NCBI GenBank assembly: GCA_017466685.1
Contig: JAFTTS010000048.1
Coordinates: 1 to 33,822 of the forward strand
Source: Clostridia bacterium
Lineage (GTDB): Bacteria; Bacillota; Clostridia; Oscillospirales; CAG-272
DNA: 33,822 nt
Reading direction: 5' to 3'
Shown here one piece after another: positions 7,689 through 15,574 of the stretch (within the stretch, counting starts at the first letter, position 1; each line of letters starts with the position of its first letter). The notes under the pieces were generated by a model that had not been told where the DNA came from, did not search any database, and worked only from the letters and a program-made list of their open reading frames with translations. The position numbers and the translations under genes were made by a program.

Positions 7689-9815
7689 TTACATACGGAA
7701 TGAAACTTCTGTAACGATGCTGGAAATGAAGCTTACGATCTTAGCAAGAAGCGCGGAGAAGAGAACACCGATAAACATGATGATCGCCATACCGAGGATC
7801 GTACCGAGACAGGTAAGAACATTCTTTCCGAACGTATAATCGTGTGTAACCATCATACCAAAGAAGATGAGCAGACCTGCCCAGACAAAGGCGAAGGTTA
7901 CGAGAAGATTGATGATGGTGGATTCGCCTGCAAGTGCCACATTGGAATAGAGGACCGAGGGAATAATAAGGATCGGGATCGGAACGAGCGCATAGCAGGT
8001 TGCGACGAAGATATCCTTAAGACTTCCTTCACCGTCAAACAGAGTTGTGAGACACCAGTTTGCAACGGTCCAGAGAATAACGGGAACTGCAACTGCAGCA
8101 ACCTGAACAAGGATCGTTGAGGATTCCTGACGGGGATCGAAAATGTAACCGGTTCCGACATCCTGATAGAAGAAGGTCAGAATCGCAACAACAAGCCAAA
8201 CAAGAGCTGCTCTGACAGAACCGCGCTGTTCATGCTTCAGATCCCAGAAGCCGTCAAACGGATGGAGAATAAGGTGACAAGCGTAAAGGAGCTCTTCCTT
8301 GAAGGTCTTGCGTCCTTTCTTGAGCTGAGTTTTCTTGTTGATCTTAGCCGCGTACTTATTAAAGATTACGAGGAGGGCAACAACAACGATTGCAATTACG
8401 GGGATCCAGAGAATATTCTTTGCAATCCAGTTCTTTCTTATTTCCTTGAATGCTTCGGAATAGTTTTCGGTGTCGTATGCCGACTTGTAGGATTCCATCG
8501 CTTCGGTATACTTTGCTTCTCTGTAGAGTGCTTTACCTATACCGATGTATGCAGAGTCGAAGTTATTGTTTCTCTGGCGTATCTCCAGCCAGTATTCCAT
8601 CGACTTGTCATAGTTACGTTCGTTAGTGTTTCTGACAGCCTCGATAAGCAGGTCGCCGTACTCGGTGCGTCTGAAAACAGTAATATTGTCGGCAGCCTTA
8701 TCGAGGATAAGAATATCACTGTCGAGATAAGCAATTGCCTCAATAGACTGAATGTTACCGAGCTGCTGACCGATATCACCGAAGACGAAGAGGAGATTAC
8801 CACCCTCATCATAGGTGAAGATCTTGGAACGCTTTTCGTCGATGATCGACCAGGTTTCCTCAGGACCGACAGCCGCGTCGATGATTACGGAAGCACCGGT
8901 GATCTCTGCGGTTGTAAGATTCGAAACCTTTACTTCACCGCCGGGACCGAAGAAGCCGTTACGCTTCATGATGTCCGCACCTGCAGTGTTGAGCTTCTTA
9001 ACGGGAGCATATGTGCTGTCCTTGCTGTCAATAGCTGCCTGCTGCGAGTCAGGATCGACCGACGAGGTGGTTACATAAATGAAGCCGTCCTTGTCGATGG
9101 TGATGTTGTTAAACTCAGTCGAAACGTACTGCTGCGAGAACTTTCTCTGCTCTGCGGTCTGGAAGTTTCTCCAGAGGATATCGAGAGCACTGATCGTAAC
9201 CTTCTGCGCACCGATGAAGCCCTGGAATTCGCCATCTTCATTGATCGCGATAACGCCCATGTATGTGGAGGAGGATACGACATAGATACGGCCGTATTCG
9301 TCAACCGCGATTGCAACCGGCTTATAAACCGAGCCTGCGGGGAAAACGTCTGCATCGGGTTCTTCGATGGTCTTATAGTAAGTACCGTCGATCTCGAACA
9401 TTACGATACGGTTGTTGTCTGTATCGGCAACGTAGATCTTGTCATTCTGAACGAAAACGCCCGAAGGACTTGAAAGCGAGTCCGGAACGCCGTTCTGATT
9501 GACAAAGGAATCGATGTAGAATTTCAGCTTGTAATATCTGTCAAGAACGACGATACGGTTGTTAGCCGCGTCTGCGATGTAAACGTTTTTGTATTCGTCA
9601 ACAACGAGGTCACGGGGATCGTCGATTGCAGGCTCAACACCCATATATTCGGAATCGATCTGTCTGTCCGGAACATAAGCGTCGGGAGACTGAAGAGCGA
9701 AGCCGTCGATTGAATAGGTGTATGTTGAATACGGAGTGATAGCCGAGAGCGGCAGGCATCCGAAAGCAAGAATGAGACAAGCTGCGAGGGCAAGTAACTT
9801 TATTGATTTTTTCAT
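7689..9815 (-). CDS. Secreted NHL-propeller / TPR / Yip1-type membrane protein
   Basis: 708 aa with several parts. An N-terminal signal peptide (MKKSIKLLALAACLILAFGC...) is followed by NHL-type beta-propeller repeats: DPRDLVVDEYKNVYIADAAN at about 64, SPSGVFVQNDKIYVADTDNN at about 115, and weaker ones to about 350. Residues about 395-465 are TPR-like helices (YDKSMEYWLEIRQRN, YTEAMESYKSAYD). A membrane helix follows at about 470-490 (ILWIPVIAIVVVALLVIF). The C-terminal 200 residues are a Yip1-family multi-helix domain starting HPFDGFWDLKHEQRGS. The propeller and TPR should face outside. It lies 12 bp after the first MalG-like gene and 21 bp before the DUF5696 gene. I infer a membrane-anchored scaffold or sensor for the transporter; no enzymatic motif is seen. 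AFGC is a poor lipobox. Confidence 0.75.
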   Translation of the reverse strand: MKKSIKLLALAACLILAFGCLPLSAITPYSTYTYSIDGFALQSPDAYVPDRQIDSEYMGVEPAIDDPRDLVVDEYKNVYIADAANNRIVVLDRYYKLKFYIDSFVNQNGVPDSLSSPSGVFVQNDKIYVADTDNNRIVMFEIDGTYYKTIEEPDADVFPAGSVYKPVAIAVDEYGRIYVVSSSTYMGVIAINEDGEFQGFIGAQKVTISALDILWRNFQTAEQRKFSQQYVSTEFNNITIDKDGFIYVTTSSVDPDSQQAAIDSKDSTYAPVKKLNTAGADIMKRNGFFGPGGEVKVSNLTTAEITGASVIIDAAVGPEETWSIIDEKRSKIFTYDEGGNLLFVFGDIGQQLGNIQSIEAIAYLDSDILILDKAADNITVFRRTEYGDLLIEAVRNTNERNYDKSMEYWLEIRQRNNNFDSAYIGIGKALYREAKYTEAMESYKSAYDTENYSEAFKEIRKNWIAKNILWIPVIAIVVVALLVIFNKYAAKINKKTQLKKGRKTFKEELLYACHLILHPFDGFWDLKHEQRGSVRAALVWLVVAILTFFYQDVGTGYIFDPRQESSTILVQVAAVAVPVILWTVANWCLTTLFDGEGSLKDIFVATCYALVPIPILIIPSVLYSNVALAGESTIINLLVTFAFVWAGLLIFFGMMVTHDYTFGKNVLTCLGTILGMAIIMFIGVLFSALLAKIVSFISSIVTEVSFRM

Positions 9816-9827
9816 AATTACCCTCCT

Positions 9828-10700
9828 TTAGTCCTTCATACCCGATGAACCCATCGTTTCGATGATGTTACTCTGAGTGATAATAAATACGCTGATCGGA
9901 ACCGCCATCATGATAACCTGAGAAGCCGCAGCAGCACCTGCACGGGCAATACCGCCGGCAACGATCTGGTTGATAGCGTAGTTGAAGGTCTTTAACTGTT
10001 CGGAATAGATGTAGATCGAGTTACCCGCGTTCCAAAGGCCCTGGAAGGAGTAAATGATAAGTGTAAGCCAAGCGGGCTTAACCATCGGCATCGCGATCTT
10101 GATGAATGTATAGAACTCGGAAGCACCGTCAAGTCGTGCAGATTCGAGAACCGCATCGGAAACCGAGGATTCCATGAACTGCTTCATGAGGTAAAGACCA
10201 AGGGAGGTACACCAAGCGGGAACGATGATCGCGAGGTAAGTATCAACCCAGTGGAGAGTACTCATGGTAAGGAAGTTTGCAATAGCGGTGACGGTGGAGT
10301 TAAACATAAGGGAGAGGACGATGACCTGGAAGATCCAGCCGCGTCCGGGGAACTTGATCTTAGCCAGAGCGTAAGCCGCCATGGAGGAGAAGATCAGGTT
10401 ACCGACAGTACCCGAAACCGAAATAAATACGGTGTTGAATATGTATCTTGAGAAAGGAACCCAAGATGTGCTCATGAGCTTAAAGAGGTCGGAGAAGTTC
10501 TTGAGAGTCGGGCTTACAACATAGAAGCGCGGAGGATACATCCAAAGCTCATCAAGAGGCTTCAGCGACTGCATGATAACGTAAAGCATCGGCAGGAACA
10601 TGAAAGCGCCGAGGATAATAAGCATTACGTTAATGCCGAGGTCGCCGCCAACCGAACGGTTGAGGACAACTTTATGTTTTCTGGTTCTTAACTTTGCCAT
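9828..10700 (-). CDS. Carbohydrate ABC transporter permease, MalG type (first pair)
   Basis: 290 aa, the typical length. A short basic tail (MAKLRTRKHKVVLNRS) precedes the first helix (VMLIILGAFMFLPMLYVIMQ). The ATPase-docking loop reads AVLESARLDGASEFYTFIKI followed by AMPMVKP, with the family's conserved Ala and Gly. Its start lies one base after the stop of the MalF-like gene, so the two are translationally coupled and should form one heterodimeric pore. Confidence 0.92.
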   Translation of the reverse strand: MAKLRTRKHKVVLNRSVGGDLGINVMLIILGAFMFLPMLYVIMQSLKPLDELWMYPPRFYVVSPTLKNFSDLFKLMSTSWVPFSRYIFNTVFISVSGTVGNLIFSSMAAYALAKIKFPGRGWIFQVIVLSLMFNSTVTAIANFLTMSTLHWVDTYLAIIVPAWCTSLGLYLMKQFMESSVSDAVLESARLDGASEFYTFIKIAMPMVKPAWLTLIIYSFQGLWNAGNSIYIYSEQLKTFNYAINQIVAGGIARAGAAAASQVIMMAVPISVFIITQSNIIETMGSSGMKD

Positions 10701-10701
10701 A

Positions 10702-11658
10702 TTATTGTCCCACCTTCGAAAGTAATTTCTTGATCACGAGGTTACAGCCCACCATGACGATGAACAGTATAACCGCGATTGTTGAGGAGTAACCGACTTC
10801 GAAACGCTGTCCGCCGTAGTCCTCGAGGTGATGCATGATGGTATGAGCCGCATAGTCAACAGACGGCATACCTGCGAGTGCAGTAACGACCGCACCGAAA
10901 CCGAACGACTGGGTTATAGCCATAACCGCACCGAACATAAGCTGCGGCTTCATCGTCGGCAGAGTGATATACCAGAGCTCCTGCCATCTGTTCTTAACGC
11001 CGTCAACCGCACCTGCCTCATAAAGCGACTTATCGATAGTCTGAAGACCTGCGATAAACGAGAGGAAGGAAGTACCGAGCGAAGTCCAGAGCGCAACAAC
11101 GATACACAGAGGCATAACGTAATTTGCGTCCTTAAAGAACAGAATAGGCTCGGTTATAAATCCGAACTCAAGCAGCCAAGCATTAACATAGCCGTATGAG
11201 TCACTTGAGAAGATTACCTGCCAAATGAGGTAAACGGAACCCGCGATGGACGGCGCATAGAAGATAAGAGTAACTATCGCACGGATCTTGGGAGTAAGCT
11301 CGTTAATGAACCAAGCAACGAGCAGGGATATAAAGTATGATACGGGACCTGTGATCGACGCGAATACGAGGGTATTCTGAGCGGCGGTCAGGAAGATATC
11401 ATCATCGAGGAAGAGTCTGATATAGTTGTCCGCGAAGATGAATCTGGGAAATTCGAGCAGGTTAAACTCGGTGAAGCTCAAAATGATAGACAAAGCAACC
11501 GGGAATACAGTGAAGATGGTAAAGAGGATAATAAACGGCGCGATCATGATGTACGCAGTTTTATTACGAGCTATCTCTTTAAGAGTCCACTGAAACTTGG
11601 TCATTTCTTTACGAGAAGTCGGCTTCGGCGATTTTTTTGCCGTTGCGTTCTGTGGCAT
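10702..11658 (-). CDS. Sugar ABC transporter permease, MalF type (first pair)
   Basis: 318 aa. A Lys-rich N-terminus (MPQNATAKKSPKPTSRKEMT) leads to the first helix (YIMIAPFIILFTIFTVFPVA), followed by the usual MalF-type helices. The EAA loop is SLYEAGAVDGVKNRWQELWY, then ITLPTMKP. It follows the binding-protein gene after an 84-bp gap that holds a strong hairpin, and is coupled to the MalG-like gene downstream. It lacks the extracellular insert seen in the second MalF-like protein at 3665-4633. Confidence 0.92.
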   Translation of the reverse strand: MPQNATAKKSPKPTSRKEMTKFQWTLKEIARNKTAYIMIAPFIILFTIFTVFPVALSIILSFTEFNLLEFPRFIFADNYIRLFLDDDIFLTAAQNTLVFASITGPVSYFISLLVAWFINELTPKIRAIVTLIFYAPSIAGSVYLIWQVIFSSDSYGYVNAWLLEFGFITEPILFFKDANYVMPLCIVVALWTSLGTSFLSFIAGLQTIDKSLYEAGAVDGVKNRWQELWYITLPTMKPQLMFGAVMAITQSFGFGAVVTALAGMPSVDYAAHTIMHHLEDYGGQRFEVGYSSTIAVILFIVMVGCNLVIKKLLSKVGQ

Positions 11659-11693
11659 CTGTATTCTCTCCTTTACAGAAATTTATGATACCG

Positions 11694-11724
11694 TCTCCGC
11701 CCGCCCGTTCCCGGAGGACGGAGA
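11694..11724 (-). other. Intercistronic hairpin between binding-protein and permease genes
   Basis: On the minus strand TCTCCGTCC (11724-11716) pairs with GGGCGGAGA (11702-11694) with one G.T pair, extended by CC/GG inside. No T-run follows (next bases CGGTATCATAAA), so it is not a full terminator. Stem-loops in this position downstream of binding-protein genes are known to protect the upstream mRNA, giving more binding protein than permease. Confidence 0.6.
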
Positions 11725-11742
11725 ATCGGAATAATTAGTCGT

Positions 11743-14700
11743 TTATTCGGTTTCCTGTTCCTGCTGTTCCTTCTGCTTTGCTTCTCTGTCAGCAAGTGTT
11801 TCACCAAGCTCAAGCGTGTCAAGATCAAATTCCTGACGCTTTCTGGTGATTTCCTTATTGATATCGTCAACATAGCCGAGGAGTGCTTCAACAGGATCCG
11901 CGTTGTTATTGAGCGCATCAAGGAACGCGAACTCAACATAACGGGTTATAATGTAACCGCCGGGCATTTCTTCGATAGTAGCAAGGTTATTGTACTGAGC
12001 GAAGATATTTTCGATGTCTGTTGACGTCCAAGGCAGGGACTTGATTGCTTCCTTATTAGCAGTTGCAAACATTGAACCCATACCAACTATAGCAACCTTT
12101 TCGTTTGCGTAGTCGGACTGTGTTTCCTTGGTCGTGTACCAATCCATGAATTTCCAAGCGCTTTCCTGCTTATCACAGCCGTTCATCATGATGATGGAGG
12201 TTACAGTGGAGATCGCAACATTATTGATTGTGCCATCCTCCTGTTCCATACCGATTATCGGTACGAACTCCCAAAGGTCACGAATTTCGGTTGCGAAGAC
12301 GGAGAGCTGATTATACATCGTGATGTAGTCAGCGAAGATAATCGGCATTTCACCCGTTCTGAAACGGTTCGCCGCATCGTACTGATACGGGAACGAATAC
12401 TGAGTAAAGTAAGAACACATGGTGTCGAATGCTTCAAGTGCAACATTGGAGTCGAGGTTGATTCTCATACCGTCATCGGCATAGAGCTCGCCGCCCATCT
12501 GATAGAGGAAGAGCTGGAGACCTGCCATACTGTTCGGTATACCGACTTCCATATTATTATATTGAAGAACAGGAACCATAGCCATAAGGTCGTCCCATGT
12601 TCTCGGGATATCAAGACCAAGCTCTGCGAGGACGTCCTTACGATAGAACATCATCGAGAATGTCTGAGTTTCGGGCAGACCGTACGTTACGCCGTAAAGC
12701 GACATCGGAACGGTTGCGGACTCGGAGAATCTCGAAGCAACCTCATCGAAGTTTGAGAAGACCTGTCTCATCTCTGCCTTGTAAGCCTTGGTTTCCTCAT
12801 CGTCGCCTTCTTCATCTGCATATCCCTCAGGGTTAAGCGGAAGAACTGCACTTCTGATCGCATACTGAACCGGGATGGTCTGAGCGTTTTCAAGTGCAAC
12901 GTCAGGACCTGTTCCCGAAAGTGTCGCCGGGAGAAGTGTACCTGCCGCAACGAGTCGGAGGTTAACGCCGATTCCCTGCTCACCAACGAAGTAGTTATCG
13001 CAGAGTGTACGGATAACCTGTGCGGAGTCACGGTCGCTCTGTGCCCAAACGTCGATAATTTCATTCTGATCGAGCTCTTTGGTTGCACCCATGTTCGAAT
13101 AGTCTGTGAAGAACGACATAACGAACGACTTGACCTCAAAGCCGACTGAATCGAAGAATCCCGCCTCAGCCTTGGGAAGCTTTGTTCCTGCGGGCTGGAT
13201 CGAAATATAGTCGAGAAGCAGCGGCTGGCTTCTTACGCTGTTAAGCCATGTACCGAGCGTACCGATGTTACTCTTAAGAGTTGAAAGGTTCTTAGCAACC
13301 TCGTCCTCATCGGTCGCCATCTTTTCAAGAACACGCGCGATGTTGTCAAGAGTTGCCGTGTTGCTTCCCTTGGAGCCGTTGATCTCGGTTATGAGCTTGG
13401 AAACGGCATCGATCTCGCGGTACTGCTTGTAAAGGTCCTTGATGGTGTCCGGAATAAGTCCTCTGAAGTTATAGTCACGATACTGGTCGGGATCGGCACC
13501 TGTAATCTGAAGGATCTTCAGGTAGTCGTTGTTGATCGAGGTGAGAGCATTCTGAATACGTCCGATGATCTCACTCATTTCGCCGAGAACAACTTCAAAT
13601 CTTATTGTATATTCTTTGCCCGCTTCAAAGTAGAACTGGAACGAGGTCTCGCCGTTGTTGAGTGCCTTTACATTCCAGGATTCAGAGAAATTGAACTGGA
13701 GGTAATTTGCTTCCTCGAAAGGGATCTCACCGTTTATGTAAATACGGCGGGATGTATACATACCGTTAAGGTCAGCCTGCTTGAAGCGCGGAACGATCTC
13801 ATAAAGACCGCTTGCTTCGGGCGTGAATGTATACTCGATCCACTGACCGACACCCTGCCATTTTGTTCCGCCGATCGCATTGAGCTTGGACTGCGACGAG
13901 CTCTGAGGAGAGGTTATCGCGGAAGTTCTGTCATTCTGCGGATAAATGGTCTGGTCTGAGGTTGCGCCGGTGAACTCAGCCTCAATGATAATGGGCTCAA
14001 CACCGGTTGCCGGCTTGTAACCGTTTTTCTCATATTCTGCTTCAACATCGCTGTATGACGGAAGCTCCTCATAGGGAAAAAGCGTTATGCTCTTGATGAT
14101 AAGAGTTTCACGTGTGCCCTCAAAGGAGATGGTGTGAGTACCTTCGGTGAATACGATTTCAAAAGGATTGATGTCGTATCCTGTCGAGTCGGACATAACA
14201 TAAGTACACCATTCGGGAACGACGTTCTTCTCCGGTCTGATCTCATTTTTATTGAGGTCGAGAACGAAGCCGCGTCCGCCATCATCGTAATTGTCCACAA
14301 GACTGTCATGCCACACTTTGGAAAGCGAAAGGTATCTCGCTCCCTTGAAGGGATACTCCCCATCAATACGCAGTCTGCGCTCGATAGCAGTAGCCTTGGC
14401 TTCCTCGTCGTTGAACGATTCACCGGATGCCAAGAAGCTGTATTCGATCTCAACTGCATATTTAGCCGTTTCGGGAACATAGGCATCCCATGTTACAGTA
14501 CCCGAGCTGGGAGTATAAAGCACACCATCGCGCACTTCCACCGCAGCGTCTGTCAGTTCCTTGTTGTAATCGACGGCGTTTATAACGATTGATGATTCTG
14601 CGCGCTTAACATCGGCATTTCTCACCGCATAATCCGCGTAGGTTTCGGCGTTTAACAGAGCCTGAACGTCAGCTATATCGTAGCCGACCATGGAGCTGTC

Positions 14701-14814
14701 ATTTTCCGTTTCGGCGGTTTCAGTCTGCGCAGCCGTAGCAACGCCGAGACCTGAACCGAGCATCATCAATGATAAAAAACCGGCAATTAAACGTGTTAAT
14801 CTCGTTTTTTTCAT
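11743..14814 (-). CDS. Very large extracellular solute-binding protein with two N-terminal beta modules
   Basis: 1023 aa, more than twice the usual binding-protein length. The Sec signal peptide (MKKTRLTRLIAGFLSLMMLG, then SGLGVATAAQ) has no lipobox Cys. Two beta-rich modules follow, at about 55-250 and 270-410. They look like tandem duplicates: RRLRIDGEYPF.GARYLSLSKVW near residue 146 matches RRIYINGEIPF.EANYLQFNFSESW near 360. The second contains IIIEAEF...WIEYTF.PEASGLYEI, as in CBM6/CBM35-like carbohydrate modules. Helices at about 410-575 link to a MalE-type binding domain (575-1000: TLLPATLSGTGPDVAL, VLAELGLDIPRTWDDLMAMV, AWKFMDWYTTKE). It is first in the operon, so it should be made in excess. 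A complex glycan or oligosaccharide ligand is an inference. Confidence 0.88.
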   Translation of the reverse strand: MKKTRLTRLIAGFLSLMMLGSGLGVATAAQTETAETENDSSMVGYDIADVQALLNAETYADYAVRNADVKRAESSIVINAVDYNKELTDAAVEVRDGVLYTPSSGTVTWDAYVPETAKYAVEIEYSFLASGESFNDEEAKATAIERRLRIDGEYPFKGARYLSLSKVWHDSLVDNYDDGGRGFVLDLNKNEIRPEKNVVPEWCTYVMSDSTGYDINPFEIVFTEGTHTISFEGTRETLIIKSITLFPYEELPSYSDVEAEYEKNGYKPATGVEPIIIEAEFTGATSDQTIYPQNDRTSAITSPQSSSQSKLNAIGGTKWQGVGQWIEYTFTPEASGLYEIVPRFKQADLNGMYTSRRIYINGEIPFEEANYLQFNFSESWNVKALNNGETSFQFYFEAGKEYTIRFEVVLGEMSEIIGRIQNALTSINNDYLKILQITGADPDQYRDYNFRGLIPDTIKDLYKQYREIDAVSKLITEINGSKGSNTATLDNIARVLEKMATDEDEVAKNLSTLKSNIGTLGTWLNSVRSQPLLLDYISIQPAGTKLPKAEAGFFDSVGFEVKSFVMSFFTDYSNMGATKELDQNEIIDVWAQSDRDSAQVIRTLCDNYFVGEQGIGVNLRLVAAGTLLPATLSGTGPDVALENAQTIPVQYAIRSAVLPLNPEGYADEEGDDEETKAYKAEMRQVFSNFDEVASRFSESATVPMSLYGVTYGLPETQTFSMMFYRKDVLAELGLDIPRTWDDLMAMVPVLQYNNMEVGIPNSMAGLQLFLYQMGGELYADDGMRINLDSNVALEAFDTMCSYFTQYSFPYQYDAANRFRTGEMPIIFADYITMYNQLSVFATEIRDLWEFVPIIGMEQEDGTINNVAISTVTSIIMMNGCDKQESAWKFMDWYTTKETQSDYANEKVAIVGMGSMFATANKEAIKSLPWTSTDIENIFAQYNNLATIEEMPGGYIITRYVEFAFLDALNNNADPVEALLGYVDDINKEITRKRQEFDLDTLELGETLADREAKQKEQQEQETE

Positions 14815-14975
14815 TAACTTGTTCCTCCTGCCAAGAAATTACTTTGAAGGGTATAGAATCGCATAGAAGCCTTGTCTGTAACCTTTTTTCGCATTCCGAG
14901 CTGCCGTTTGTGTGGCTTATAATATAATGAAGACAAAACTCAAAACGCGCAAAGGGCATAACAAAGCAGTGAACT

Positions 14976-15017
14976 AATCGGCGGTTCCCATCATCATATC
15001 GGGACAGTCCGCCGATT
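14976..15017 (-). other. Hairpin at the 5' end of the transport-operon leader
   Basis: AATCGGCGG (14976-14984) pairs with CCGCCGATT (15009-15017), with an inner TCCC/GGGA stem. In the operon mRNA it begins within about ten bases of the predicted start, a typical position for a 5' stabilising stem. Read on the plus strand it is followed by six T residues and would act as a terminator, but no plus-strand gene precedes it. Confidence 0.6.
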
Positions 15018-15030
15018 TTTTCATACAAAT

Positions 15031-15059
15031 ATAATAGCATAACACCGCAAAAAAGTCAA
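15031..15059 (-). promoter_or_regulatory. Promoter of the seven-gene transport operon
   Basis: On the minus strand TTGACT (15059-15054), 17-bp spacer, TATTAT (15036-15031). Each hexamer differs from consensus at one base. It gives an untranslated leader of about 210 nt before the ATG at 14814, which has GGAGGAAC upstream. Confidence 0.72.
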
Positions 15060-15060
15060 G

Positions 15061-15533
15061 AGCGGCATTTTTTTCGCAACTTTTCCGTGCCGCCCTCAAA
15101 AGTCACTCTTGTGCCGAAATTCGGTTGTTCACATTTTGTCGAGCTGTGCCGCATCGGGTCGAGCTCTTTTGTACGACAAACGTAACGGTTGTTGTGTAAT
15201 TCAAATTTACTTTTGTCAGCTACAAAAGTCTTGTATTCATCGGGTTTATTGAGATACGTCCCTGAACATTTTGTACCGCAGGTAATTTTAAATTACTATG
15301 CTGGACTTCCAAAACAGTACCTTGACAGCTCAAAAGTCTCATTTTTCATAGTGCATTTTGCACAAAAATATCACTATTTTTTCTACACCTATACAATTTG
15401 CACAAAATTAGCGATTTTTAGTAAATATATGTAAAATTATGTAATATTCTTCCAATCAAGCTTTCTTTTACCATGTATCTCCGTTATAATTGATATTCTG
15501 CAAACCATCCGCAGTATGACAGCCGACGGACAC
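15061..15533. promoter_or_regulatory. Gene-free upstream region with multiple operator-like repeats
   Basis: About 470 bp upstream of the operon promoter with no convincing gene. Inverted repeats: TTTGT-acg-ACAAA (15168-15180), ACTTTTGT-cagct-ACAAAAGT (15209-15229), GTAATTT-t-AAATTAC (15282-15296) and GTGCA-ttt-TGCAC (15351-15363). Direct repeats: TTTGCACAAAA at 15357 and 15397, 40 bp apart, and CAAAAGTC at 15097, 15223 and 15331. The density suggests binding sites for one or more regulators not encoded next to the operon. An 81-codon frame at 15189-15434 has no ribosome site and is not supported. Confidence 0.5.
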
Positions 15534-15565
15534 AAAAAAGACTGCCCCGTTGATGTAGGACAGTC
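15534..15565 (-). terminator. Terminator of nifU
   Basis: On the minus strand GACTGTCC (15565-15558) pairs with GGGCAGTC (15547-15540) with one G.T pair, followed by six T residues (15539-15534). It lies 9 bp after the nifU stop codon. Confidence 0.85.
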
Positions 15566-15574
15566 GGATTTATA

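Noticed and set aside
8232-9473. 413-codon frame on the plus strand
   Set aside because: Antisense to the NHL-Yip1 gene, whose own translation has clear domains; the frame has no start signal.
9740-9815. Lipobox in the NHL-Yip1 signal peptide (LAFGC)
   Set aside because: Positions before the Cys (Ala, Phe) do not fit the usual Leu-Ala/Ser-Gly/Ala-Cys pattern; a standard Sec signal is more likely.
14720-15040. 106-codon frame over the operon leader on the minus strand
   Set aside because: Begins at the predicted transcription start and overlaps the signal peptide of the binding protein in another frame; no ribosome site.
15189-15434. 81-codon frame upstream of the transport operon
   Set aside because: No ribosome site, AT-rich, and overlaps several operator-like repeats; composition looks like non-coding DNA.
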